From Nephrocerus scutellatus (Eukaryota; Arthropoda; Insecta; Diptera; Pipunculidae), in contig OX352765.1 of the NCBI GenBank assembly GCA_947095585.1, positions 59,360,920 to 59,424,919 on the forward strand: DNA of 64,000 nt, read 5' to 3'. Position numbers and translations under genes: made by a program. Positions 1 to 9,180 of this stretch are shown here, one piece after another. The notes under the pieces were generated by a model. That model searched no databases. It was given only the letters and a program-made list of their open reading frames with translations, and was not told the DNA's origin. Each line of letters starts with the position of its first letter. Position 1 is the stretch's first letter.

Positions 1-709
1 TAAAGGTCGTAATATTTGATCATAAAATTAAAATCATGCCACACTATAGCTTATGACACGAGCTTTCCCACGATAGCAATACTTGATCCTACATTTCAAT
101 TCTGATCCCACTATCAAATCAAAACCTTCAACAATTTTTAAAATTTAGTACCCAACATTTTCTTTAATTGCGATAAGTCCCGTTAGGCTTGCTCTGATTG
201 TCTAACATAGTACTAGCCATTTATAGCTTATTACACGAATTTTCTAATGAAGGTACAATTTAATTTTAAAATTTAATTCCTGCCCCACTAACATATCAGA
301 AACCTTCAAAAATTTATAAAATTTTGTACGCAACATTTTCTTTAATTGCTCTAATGATGGTATTATTTAATCATAAAATTTAAATCCTGCCCCCCACTAA
401 CAAATCAGAAACCACCAACAATTTATAAAATTGAGTACCCAACATTTACGTTAATTGCGATAAGTCCCGTTAGGCATGCTCTGATTGTCTAACATAGTAC
501 TAGCCCTTTATAGCTTATGACACGAACTTTCTAATGAAGGTATTATTTAATCTTAAAATTTAAATCCTGCCCCACTAACATATCAGAAACCTTCAAAAAT
601 TTATAAAATTGTTTACCCAACATTTTCTTTAATTGCGATAAGTCCCGTTAGGCTTGCTCTGATTTTCCAACATAGTATTAGCCTTTCATAGCCTATGTCA
701 CGTGCTTTC
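1..709 (+). repeat. 709-bp higher-order repeat, copy 1
   Basis: The unit begins with TAAAGGTCGT at 1, and the same start recurs at 710. Measured at the CAAC box it is built from monomers of 178, 109, 178 and 244 bp, which add up to 709. The window edge cuts this copy, so its true left boundary is unknown. Confidence 0.9.
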
Positions 710-1304
710 TAAAGGTCGTAATATTTGATCATAAAATTAAAATCATGCCACCCTATAGCTTATGACACGAGCTTTCCCACGATAGCAATACTTGATCCTA
801 CATTTCAATTCTGATCCCACTATCAAATCAAAACCTACAACAATTTTTAAAATTTAGTACCCAACATTTTCTTTATTTGCGATAAGTCCCGTTAGGCTTG
901 CTCTGATTGTCTAACATAGTACTAGCCATTTATAGCTTATTACACGAATTTTCTAATGAAGGTACAATTTAATTTTAAAATTTAATTCCTGCCCCACTAA
1001 CATATCAGAAACCTTCAAAAATTTATAAAATTTTGTACGCAACATTTTCTTTAATTGCTCTAATGATGGTATTATTTAATCATAAAATTTAAATCCTGCC
1101 CCCCACTAACAAATCAGAAACCACCAACAATTTATAAAATTGAGTACCCAACATTTACGTTAATTGCGATAAGTCCCGTTAGGCATGCTCTGATTGTCTA
1201 ACATAGTACTAGCCCTTTATAGCTTATGACACGAACTTTCTAATGAAGGTATTATTTAATCTTAAAATTTAAATCCTGCCCCACTAACATATCAGAAACC
1301 TTCA
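710..1304 (+). repeat. 709-bp higher-order repeat, copy 2 (3' part replaced)
   Basis: Nearly identical to copy 1 at an offset of 709 bp, with scattered substitutions such as CACACTATAG becoming CACCCTATAG. The match breaks near 1304, where the sequence jumps from a CCTTCAAAA stretch into a shortened monomer (AACATTGCGATAAGACTCG). That form lacks about 10 bp between the AACATT and GCGATAAG boxes. The break looks like a recombination junction. Confidence 0.85.
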
Positions 1305-2916
1305 AAAGTTTTGTACCCAACATTGCGATAAGACTCGTTAGGCTTGCTCTAATGATAGTAATATTTAATCATAAAATTTTAAATCCGGCCCCACTAACAA
1401 ATCAGAAACCACCAACAATATATAAAATTTAGTACCCAACATTTTCGTTAATTGCGATAAGTCCCGTTAGTCTTGCTCTGATTGTCCAACATAGTACTAG
1501 CCTTTTATAGCTTATGATACGAGCTTTCTAATGATGGTATTATTTAATCATAAAATTCAAATCTTACCCCACTATCAAATCATAAACCTACAACAATTTA
1601 TAAAATTTAGTAACCAACATTTTCTTTAATTGCGATAAGTCCCGTTAGGCTTGCTCTGATTGTCCAACATTGACAATTCTTTCATAGCCTATGACACGTG
1701 CTTTCTATCACACAAAAAACCTCCAAAAAATTTTTTAAAATTTAATACCCACATTTTTCTTTAATTACGATTAGTCCCGTTTGGCTTGCTTGTATAATTT
1801 TGTACCCAACATTGCAATAAGACTCGTTAGGCTTGCTCTAATGATGGTATTATTTAATCATAAAATTTAAATCCTGCCCCAATAACAAATCAGAATCCAC
1901 CAACAATTTATAAAAGTGAGTACCCAACATTTTCGTTAATTGCTATAAGTCCCGTTAGTAATGCTCTGATTGTCTAACATAGCCTAGCCCTTTATAGCTT
2001 ATGACACGAATTTTCTAATGAAGGTATTATTTAATCTTAAAATTTAAATCCTGCCCGACTAACATATCAGAAATCTTCAAAAATGTATAAAATGTTGTAC
2101 CCAACATTTTCTTTAATTGCGATAAGACTCGTTAGGCTTGCTCTAATGATGGTATTAGTTAATCATAAAATTTAAATCCTGCCCAACTAACAAATCAGAA
2201 ACCACAAACAAGTTATAAAATTTAGTTACCAACATTTTCGTTAATTGCAATAAGTCCCGTTAGGCTTGCTCTGGTTTTCCATTATGTTACCAGTCTTTCA
2301 TAGCATATGACATGAGCTTTCTAATAATGGTAATATTTAATCATAAAATTTAAATCCTGACCCACTAACATATCAGGAACCTACAACAATTTATAAAATG
2401 TTGTACCCAAATTTTTCTTTAATTACGTTAAATACCGTTAGGCTTGCTCTGATTGTCCAACATAATACTAGCCTTTTATAGCTCATGACACGAGCTTTCC
2501 AACGACAGTAATTCTTTATCATAAAAATTAAATGTTGCCCCACTATCATATCAAAACCTTCAAACAATTTTTAAATTTAGTCCCCAACATTTTATTTAAT
2601 TGGGATAGGTCCCGTTAAGCTTACTCTAATTGTCCAACATTGACATTTCTTTCATAGCCAAAGACACGTGCACTCTAAGGGTCGTAATATTTGATCATAA
2701 AATTAAAACCTTGCCACACTATAGCTTATGACACGAGCTTTCCCACGATAGCAATACTTGATCCTACATTTCAATTCTGATCCCACTATCAAATCAAAAC
2801 CTCCCACAAGTATAAAATTTAGACCAAACATTTTCTTTAATTGCGATAAGTCCCGGTAGGCTTGCTCTGATTGTCCAACATTGACAATTCTTTCATAGCC
2901 TATGACACGTCCTTTC
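1305..2916 (+). repeat. Satellite block rich in truncated monomers
   Basis: No gene. Monomers here include the 128-bp form (CAAC box 2102 to 2230) and forms missing about 10 bp before GCGATAAG. A larger segment, roughly 1830-2780, is repeated at an offset of 2496 bp at about 4326-5263; the GGTATTAGTT variant at 2151 recurs at 4647. The second copy is cut by the retrotransposon. Confidence 0.85.
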
Positions 2917-3625
2917 TAAAGGTCGTAATATTTGATCATAAAATTAAAATCATGCCACACTATAGCTTATGACACGAGCTTTCCCACGATAGCAATACTT
3001 GATCCTACATTTCAATTCTGATCCCACTATCAAATCAAAACCTTCAACAATTTTTAAAATTTAGTACCCAACATTTTCTTTAATTGCGATAAGTCCCGTT
3101 AGGCTTGCTCTGATTGTCTAACATAGTACTAGCCCTTTATAGCTTATTACACGAATTTTCTAATGAAGGTACAATTTAATTTTAAAATTTAATTCCTGCC
3201 CCACTAACATATCAGAAACCTTCAAAAATTTATAAAATTTTGTACGCAACATTTTCTTTAATTGCTCTAATGATGGTATTATTTAATCATAAAATTTAAA
3301 TCCTGCCCCCCACTAACAAATCAGAAACCACCAACAATTTATAAAATTGAGTACCCAACATTTACGTTAATTGCGATAAGTCCCGTTAGGCATGCTCTGA
3401 TTGTCTAACATAGTACTAGCCCTTTATAGCTTATGACACGAACTTTCTAATGAAGGTATTATTTAATCTTAAAATTTAAATCCTGCCCCACTAACATATC
3501 AGAAACCTTCAAAAATTTATAAAATTGTTTACCCAACATTTTCTTTAATTGCGATAAGTCCCGTTAGGCTTGCTCTGATTTTCCAACATAGTATTAGCCT
3601 TTCATAGCCTATAACACGTGCTTTC
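2917..3625 (+). repeat. 709-bp higher-order repeat, copy 3
   Basis: Starts with TAAAGGTCGT at 2917, and the next unit starts at 3626, exactly 709 bp later. It has the same 178+109+178+244 composition as copies 1 and 2. It is followed by a partial further unit that changes into a different monomer order near 3830. Confidence 0.88.
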
Positions 3626-5263
3626 TAAAGGTCGTAATATTTGATCATAAAATTAAAATCATGCCACCCTATAGCTTATGACACGAGCTTTCCCACGATA
3701 GCAATACTTAATCCTACATTTCAATTCTGATCCCACTATCAAATCAAAACCTACAACAATTTATAAAATTTAGTACCAAACATTTTCTTTATTTGCGATA
3801 AGTCCCGTTAGGCTTGCTCTGATTTTCCAACAGGTTTCTAGCCTCTCATTGCCTATGACACGTGCTTTCTAATGGTGGTAATATTTGATCTTAAATTAAA
3901 ATCTTGCCACACTATCACACAAAAAACCTCCAAAAATTTTTTAAAATTTAATACCCACATTTTTCTTTAATTACGATTAGTCCCGTTTGGCTTGCTCTGA
4001 TTTTCCAACATAGCTATATCATTTATAGCTTATGACACGAGCATTCTAATGATTGTATTATTTAATCATAAAATTTAAATCCTGCCCCACTAACAAATCA
4101 GAAACCACCAACAATTAATAAAATTTAGTCCCCAACATTTTCGTTAATTGTGATAAGTCCTGTTAGGCATGCTCTGATTGTCTAACGTAGTACTAGCCCT
4201 TTATAGCTTATGACACGAACTTTCTAATAAAGGAATAATTTAATCTTAACATTTAAATTCTGCCCCACTAACATATCAGAAACCTTCAAAAATTTTGTAC
4301 CCAACATTGCGATAAGACTTGTTAGGCTTTCTCTAATGATGGTATTATTTAATCATAAAATTTAAATCCTGCCCCACTAACAAATCAGAATCCACCAACA
4401 ATTTATAAAATTGAGTACCCAACATTTTCGTTAATTGCTATAAGTACCGTTAGTAATGCTCTGATTGTCTAACATAGCACTAGCCCTTTATAGCTTATGA
4501 CACGAATTTTCTAATGAAGGTATTATTTAATCTTAAAATTTAAATCCTGCCCGACTAACATATCAGAAATCTTCAAAAATGTATAAAATGTTGTACCCAA
4601 CATTTTCTTTAATTGCGATAAGACTCGTTAGGCTTGCTCTAATGATGGTATTAGTTAATCATAAAATTTAAATCCTGCCCAACTAACAAATCAGAAACCA
4701 CAAACAAGTTATAAAATTTAGTAACCAACATTTTCGTTAATTGCAATAAGTCCCGTTAGGCTTGCTCTGGTTTTCCATTATGTTACCAGTCTTTCATAAC
4801 ATATGACATGAGCTTTCTAATAATGGTAATATTTAATCATAAAATTTAAATCCTGATCCACTAACATATCAGGAACCTACAACAATTTATAAAATTTTGT
4901 ACCCACATTTTTCTTTAATTTCGTTAAATACCGTTAGGCTTGCTCTGATTGTCCAACATAATACTAGCCTTTTATAGCTCATGACACGAGCTTTCCAACG
5001 ACAGTAATTCTTTATCATAAAAATTAAATGTTGCCCCACTATTAAATCAAAACCTTCAAAAAATTTTTAAATTTAGTCCCCAACATTTTATTTAATTGGG
5101 ATATGTCCCGTTAGGCTTACTCTAATTGTCCAACATTGACATTTCTTTCATAGCCTATGACACGTGCACTCTAAGGGTCGTAATATTTGATCATAAAATT
5201 AAAACCTTGCCACACTGTAGCTTATGACACGAGCTTTCCCACGATGGCAATACTTGATCATAC
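3626..5263 (+). repeat. Satellite, mixed monomers up to the insertion
   Basis: No gene. It begins as another 709-type unit and then switches to diverged monomers (TTACGATTAGTCCCGTTTGG type near 3970). From about 4326 it copies the 1830-2780 segment at an offset of 2496 bp. It ends with GATCATAC at 5263, the left edge of the retrotransposon target site. Confidence 0.85.
5260..5263. repeat. Target site duplication, left copy (ATAC)
   Basis: ATAC directly abuts the left LTR and is repeated at 9550-9553 after the right LTR. Unoccupied satellite copies, for example at 12931-12950, read GATCATACATTATAATT with a single ATAC, so the duplication is exactly 4 bp. A 4-bp duplication is known for several insect gypsy-group elements. 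Confidence 0.93.
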
Positions 5264-5264
5264 T

Positions 5265-5412
5265 GTCAGGATAACTATTCAAATAAATAAAGAATACTGT
5301 TTAACCAAAATTAATTAACGTTTTATTTTCCAGTAATAGTCAGGATAACTATTCAAACAAACAAAGAATACTCTTTAAGCAAAGTTAACGAACGTTTTAT
5401 CTTCCACGTCTG
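5265..5412 (-). repeat. 74-bp tandem duplication inside the 3' LTR
   Basis: GTCAGGATAACTATTCAAA starts at 5265 and again at 5339. The two 74-bp copies are clearly related but diverged (roughly 87 percent over the first 68 bp). In element orientation this is the R/U5 side of the LTR. The copies differ far more than the two LTRs do, so the duplication predates this insertion. Confidence 0.9.
5322..5327 (-). promoter_or_regulatory. Possible polyadenylation signal AATAAA in the 3' LTR
   Basis: AATAAA on the minus strand, downstream of the presumed transcription start position and about 60 bp from the LTR's far end. Another AATAAA lies at 5469-5464, between the TATA-like and initiator-like motifs. 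Either could specify the 3' end of element RNA. In such AT-rich DNA the motif is common by chance. Confidence 0.3.
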
Positions 5413-5566
5413 TTTTGGTTGTCAGTCACAAATCAACTGAACTCTCTTCTCAGAGTTATTCGTTTTATTGAAAATATATATATCAAGACAAATAATGAAT
5501 AAGATTGATGAAGGAAAGAGATAGCATGTTGAACATTAATATCAATGAAAGAATGCAGGGAACACG

Positions 5567-6019
5567 TCACAGCTCGGCCAATCCTACTTCGAAGTCGTCC
5601 TCGGCTTCATCAGTCTCTTGCTCTTCACCTTCATCCAGGTCAGGCGAATGATGACACCACGGTTTGATTTTGTCGGTGGCGTATACGGAGCAAAATTTCT
5701 TCTGAGTAATTTGCATTCCAGGAATATCTTCGATCAGGAATCGGTCATTACCCAAGACTTTGGAAACTCGATAAGGGCCCCTATACTTGGGCTCAAGTTT
5801 TCGTGATTCCCCGGTAGATGATGGTTCGTTTGATATTACTACTAAGTCACCCTCAGCATACAAAGTTGGTTCGGCGTGTTTCATATCAAAACGTTGTTTC
5901 CATTTTTCACGACTCTCGGATATATTTTCAGCGGCTTTAGCTCTTTTATTGCTAATTAAATCATCTTCGTTACAGCAGACTTCGTCATGAATAACGGCGA
6001 CAAGACGGTTTTGTACCAC
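5567..6019 (-). pseudogene. Integrase C-terminal part of pol, out of frame (GPY/F-type module)
   Basis: A 150-residue open frame in a different phase from the main gag-pol frame. Its sequence is the natural continuation of integrase: a stretch with DMKHAEPTLYAEGDLVVIS, then KLEPKYRGPYRVSKVLGNDR, which is the GPY/F module of many Ty3/gypsy integrases, ending in an acidic tail. The frame stays open upstream of its first ATG to about 6066 and includes FSPNELIF, which resembles the segment following the integrase core in this family. I therefore read it as the 3' end of pol, separated from the rest by a frame-shifting deletion near 6060, and not as a separate gene. Its TGA stop lies three to five bases inside the 3' LTR. 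Confidence 0.9.
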
Positions 6020-9000
6020 ATCAATAAGCTTGAAGTCAAAGATGAGTTCGTTTGGACTGAACGCTGAATGTTGTTTTGTTCACAATACGTTTCGAACGAT
6101 TTAGAGGTAAACGCAGTGCCCCTGTCGGTAATGATGCGTTTTGGAAGTCCAAAGTAGGTAGTTACTTCATTAAGCGTATTGATGACGGGAATCGTCTTTG
6201 TAGTTTTGACAGCCTTTATGATGAGAAACTTGCTGAATGCGTCAGAGATTGCAAGGACATACATGTTTCTCCGTTTGCTTCGAATAAATGGACCGAGGTG
6301 ATCGATGTGTATTTGTCGAAATGGAATCGGTTCAATTTCTCCATAATGAAGACGCCCTTCAGGTTTCCCGCCCTTAGATTTGTAGTAGCAGCACTCAATG
6401 CATGCGGCGAGATACTCCTTCACGTATTTTCGAATTTTCGGAAACCAGAAGTGTGTTTGAATACGCTGGATTGTTTTGTCTAGACCGAAATGGCCTACCT
6501 CATCGTGGCATGAACGAACAATTCTCCATCTTACGGATCTTGGTACAAAGAATTTTAAGGTGTTTTCGATTTTGCGATACAACCGGTGATTCTGTAATAT
6601 ATAATCTGTTTTAAATTGAGTTTCTTGTTCTGACTTACGTTCTCCATTTAAAACGGCTATGATTTCAGTTAGTGACGGATCTTGTCGTTGCATCGTCAAC
6701 AACCAATCATCTGTTGCAGAGTTAATCTTCAAAATGTCATTTCCAGGAAGAATTTCTTTTGGTGGTAAATTGGGGGATCTGCTAAGTGCATCAACATGGG
6801 ACATGCGGCTTCCTTGACGATGGACAGCTTCGAAGTCATAATCGAGGATTTTGATCCACCAGCGAGCAATCTTGGGAATCATTTCTGAATTGGCCTTGGC
6901 TTTGGCAATGGCGGCGCAATCGGTGACGAGTTTGAAAGGCTTCCCAAGAACATAAACACGAAAACGTTCGAGAGACTCGACAACGGCGAGAACTTCGAGT
7001 TCGTAACTGTGCCTCTTGCTTTCGGCAGCAGTACAGTGGCGACTATAGTAAAATACGGGTTTCCAATCTCTGTTATTGTTGGACTGCAGAAGAACACCAG
7101 CGAGACCAACAGCGCTAGCATCCGTGTGTACTTCGTGGTAAGCGGTATGGTTATATAATTCAAGTACTGGTTTCTTGCATAACAGGTCGATAAGTTGCGT
7201 GAAAGCACATTGTTGTTCTTCAAGATTTGGCATCGGATAAGGAATTTTTACTGTGATGCTGTTTAACAGCCGGTAGTCGACACACAAACTATGTTCACCA
7301 TTTTGCTTGTCTACCAAGACAACTGGAGATGCGTACGGCGAATTTGAATGACGTATAATGTTTGTTGAAAGCAGATCGTTAACTATATTGGTGACTATGG
7401 GTCTTCTGGCAAACGGCAAACGATACGGTTTGGTTTTCACCGGAGTGTTGGAAGAAAGTTTGATCTGCATTTTCGATAGGTTGCACGTCCCCAGGTCGAC
7501 CAGTTTTTCTGCAAAACACCCTCGATGGTTAGTTAAAATCGATTTCAACTCACCTTGCTCAACTTTATTAAGTTGCGTATTGAGCGATATAACATTAACG
7601 GATTTTTCCATCCGGCATTCAGCACCTTCTATAATAAGTCGAGCTCCCTGGCGACAAAGTACGTCTCTTCCTAAAAGGACGTTTTCGGTTATCATCTCAT
7701 TGTTAACGATCAGCAACTCCGCTTCAAAAATGGTGTCATCAAAATAGATTTCCGCTTCGATTTTTTTTTTACAAATGAACTTGCCTCCCGCAAATCCACT
7801 CAGCGTAACTGAACAGTCTTTGACATCAGTAAGATTGTGGGTGAAAGACTCTCGTATCAAAGTATGGCTGCTTCCAGGATCGACGAATGCTGATGTAGGT
7901 AAATTGTTGACTTTAATGTCCTTTACAATATCACTTTTTAGATGAAGTACATTCCCTTTAATCTCGTTGACCGATTCCGGTTGACTTCTATTCTCGGTGG
8001 TTTTATGAAAAATTTTGGGTGTATCTGAGATATTTTTCGACGGCTTTGTTATTACGTATGGTCCTTTTATTTCGTTATGCGCACAAAAGTTTATAATATC
8101 TCGTAGTAATTCACTGCACTCGTCGTAGTTATTAGAGATTTTCTTACGTAAATCCGGGTCGTTGATTCCATTTACAATGTGGCGAGCTATTGCTGATTGG
8201 GGTAAACCACCTTTTCTACCATAAGCGAGCATTTTGTAGTAATAATCGTGGGGAGACTCATTGTGAAGACGTTTCGTGTGTGACATTTTAATATGTACAT
8301 CGGCAACATTCTCAACACTCGGAAAGTCTTTCAAAAACTTTAGAACAAATTGCTGCCAAGAAAAGAAAATTTCATCGAGCGAATCCACCCAATATTTTGC
8401 AGCTCCCATCATTTTTTGTTGTACAGCAAAAACAACCACCTGGTCGTCCCACTTATACGCGTTCTTTAATGACTCCACTCTATTAACAAATTGCAACGAA
8501 TCCAAAGATTTCTCCGATGAAGGGTTGAATTCTGGCAGCAGGGCTACGACGTCTCTTGCGCTTCCGTATGGATTATACGAAGGAAGAGGAGAGATATATT
8601 GCAGCGGCAAATACACAGGCGCATGTGTCTGTGTCTCGAATGTCGGCGCAGCGAATGGTATGTTTGCGTTTGTGAGTGGCACAAATCCGTTAGGTGTTTG
8701 CACACCAACTTGTCGCTGAAACGTATATGCACTACCAAGCGGTGTAGCATGTGTCGTAGGTATAGACGCAGAATACATTGGAGATGTTGTCGTCGTTAAG
8801 TGCGTAGAAAAACATGTTCGCACAGGAACCGCAGAAGACTCTGTTGTTGTATGTATGAGAGGCTGACATGCAGGCACCGTTGTTAACGGAATCTCTTTAT
8901 CATCGTCTAAAACAAACTGCGCAGTGGCTGATGCGTTTTTATGAATCTGTTGAAATGTTGTTGTTTGTATCTGCTGTAGTCGTAAATCGTTGACTACCTT

Positions 9001-9180
9001 ATGCAAATCCTTTATTTGTGCAGATAACATAGATTCTATATTTTCATCACCCACCTGCTCTTCATTCATGTGTTCTTCTAATCGATGTATGAGATTAATT
9101 CGCTTACCAGACGTTGACAATCCTGCCTCACGGCACTTCTCTCGCAAAACACTTAATTTTTCATCTCTATAACCCGGCAT
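5956..9180 (-). CDS. gag-pol: gag-pol polyprotein, internally deleted
   Basis: A 1074-residue open frame starting at the first ATG after the 5' LTR, 61 bp downstream. Domains in order: SAP-like helix-loop-helix at residues 7-37 (LREKCREAGLSTSGKR); an S/T/P-rich linker at 71-200; retrotransposon Gag capsid at about 211-370; aspartic protease at 418-515 with D434-P435-G436 in place of the usual D-S/T-G, then LLGRD at 502-506; RT fingers at 578-655 (SLCVDYR, YPMP); RNase H at 671-800 with the acidic set D687, E729, D754, D797; integrase HHCC zinc site H892, H897, C927, C930; integrase core with D960 and D1019. Missing: a CCHC zinc knuckle after Gag, the RT palm with its YxDD, and the third integrase acid. 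After about residue 1039 the frame reads 35 unrelated residues before stopping. Gag and pol share one frame with no programmed shift visible. Gag and protease may still be expressed; replication alone is not expected. Confidence 0.94.
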   Translation of the reverse strand: MPGYRDEKLSVLREKCREAGLSTSGKRINLIHRLEEHMNEEQVGDENIESMLSAQIKDLHKVVNDLRLQQIQTTTFQQIHKNASATAQFVLDDDKEIPLTTVPACQPLIHTTTESSAVPVRTCFSTHLTTTTSPMYSASIPTTHATPLGSAYTFQRQVGVQTPNGFVPLTNANIPFAAPTFETQTHAPVYLPLQYISPLPSYNPYGSARDVVALLPEFNPSSEKSLDSLQFVNRVESLKNAYKWDDQVVVFAVQQKMMGAAKYWVDSLDEIFFSWQQFVLKFLKDFPSVENVADVHIKMSHTKRLHNESPHDYYYKMLAYGRKGGLPQSAIARHIVNGINDPDLRKKISNNYDECSELLRDIINFCAHNEIKGPYVITKPSKNISDTPKIFHKTTENRSQPESVNEIKGNVLHLKSDIVKDIKVNNLPTSAFVDPGSSHTLIRESFTHNLTDVKDCSVTLSGFAGGKFICKKKIEAEIYFDDTIFEAELLIVNNEMITENVLLGRDVLCRQGARLIIEGAECRMEKSVNVISLNTQLNKVEQGELKSILTNHRGCFAEKLVDLGTCNLSKMQIKLSSNTPVKTKPYRLPFARRPIVTNIVNDLLSTNIIRHSNSPYASPVVLVDKQNGEHSLCVDYRLLNSITVKIPYPMPNLEEQQCAFTQLIDLLCKKPVLELYNHTAYHEVHTDASAVGLAGVLLQSNNNRDWKPVFYYSRHCTAAESKRHSYELEVLAVVESLERFRVYVLGKPFKLVTDCAAIAKAKANSEMIPKIARWWIKILDYDFEAVHRQGSRMSHVDALSRSPNLPPKEILPGNDILKINSATDDWLLTMQRQDPSLTEIIAVLNGERKSEQETQFKTDYILQNHRLYRKIENTLKFFVPRSVRWRIVRSCHDEVGHFGLDKTIQRIQTHFWFPKIRKYVKEYLAACIECCYYKSKGGKPEGRLHYGEIEPIPFRQIHIDHLGPFIRSKRRNMYVLAISDAFSKFLIIKAVKTTKTIPVINTLNEVTTYFGLPKRIITDRGTAFTSKSFETYCEQNNIQRSVQTNSSLTSSLLMWYKTVLSPLFMTKSAVTKMI
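6056..6068 (-). other. Integrase deletion and frameshift junction
   Basis: Upstream (higher coordinates) the main frame matches the integrase core through CEQNNIQ at residues 1033-1039. From here the family-like sequence continues only in another frame, starting near FSPNELIF. The segment that normally carries the third D-D-E residue is absent: the position 36 residues after D1019 is a tryptophan in out-of-frame sequence. This fits a deletion that is not a multiple of three. Exact ends cannot be fixed without an intact relative. Confidence 0.82.
7210..7221 (-). other. In-frame deletion junction removing the RT palm
   Basis: At residues 652-656 the sequence goes from the RT fingers (YPMPNLEE) straight into the RT-to-RNase H connection (QQCAFTQL, then PVLELYN). 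In Ty3/gypsy proteins the palm with the LDL and YxDD catalytic aspartates, the thumb and the FLGL connection lie between these blocks. None is present, and the frame is preserved. This is loss of a large internal block, probably well over 150 residues by comparison with the family. Confidence 0.9.

Larger units (their letters stand above)
1..5263 (+). repeat. Left satellite array block
   Basis: Head-to-tail tandem satellite with no gene. The nominal monomer is 178 bp, measured between successive copies of the conserved CAACATTTT box (for example 153 to 331 and 440 to 618). Shorter 109-bp (331 to 440), 128-bp (2102 to 2230) and longer 244-bp (618 to 862) forms are mixed in. The most conserved core is around TAAGTCCCGTTAGGCTTGCT. 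Monomers are AT-rich, with C clearly commoner than G on this strand. The block ends abruptly at the retrotransposon, inside a monomer. A centromeric or pericentromeric role is inference from abundance, monomer size and higher-order structure. Confidence 0.95.
5264..5571 (-). repeat. 3' LTR (308 bp)
   Basis: Reads TGTGACGTG...CCTGACA on the minus strand, with TG...CA ends. It matches the other LTR except for two substitutions (CTCTCTTCT against CTCCCTTCT, and GAAAGAATG against GAAATAATG). No indels separate them. It contains the same 74-bp internal tandem duplication. The end of the pol reading frame runs into this LTR: its TGA stop is at 5569-5567. Confidence 0.97.

Noticed and set aside
640..660. 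TTAGG insect telomere repeat inside CCCGTTAGGCTTGC
   Set aside because: It occurs once per monomer, not in tandem, so it is not telomeric sequence.
1441..1475. CENP-B box in the TTCGTTAATTGCGATAAG core
   Set aside because: Only TTCG and a following CG fit the mammalian-type consensus; the required A and CGGG positions do not match. Similarity is no better than expected in this sequence.
5956..9180. Programmed frameshift explaining the two pol frames
   Set aside because: The frame change coincides with a missing stretch of integrase that includes the catalytic glutamate, not with a slippery site at the gag-pol border. A deletion explains both facts.
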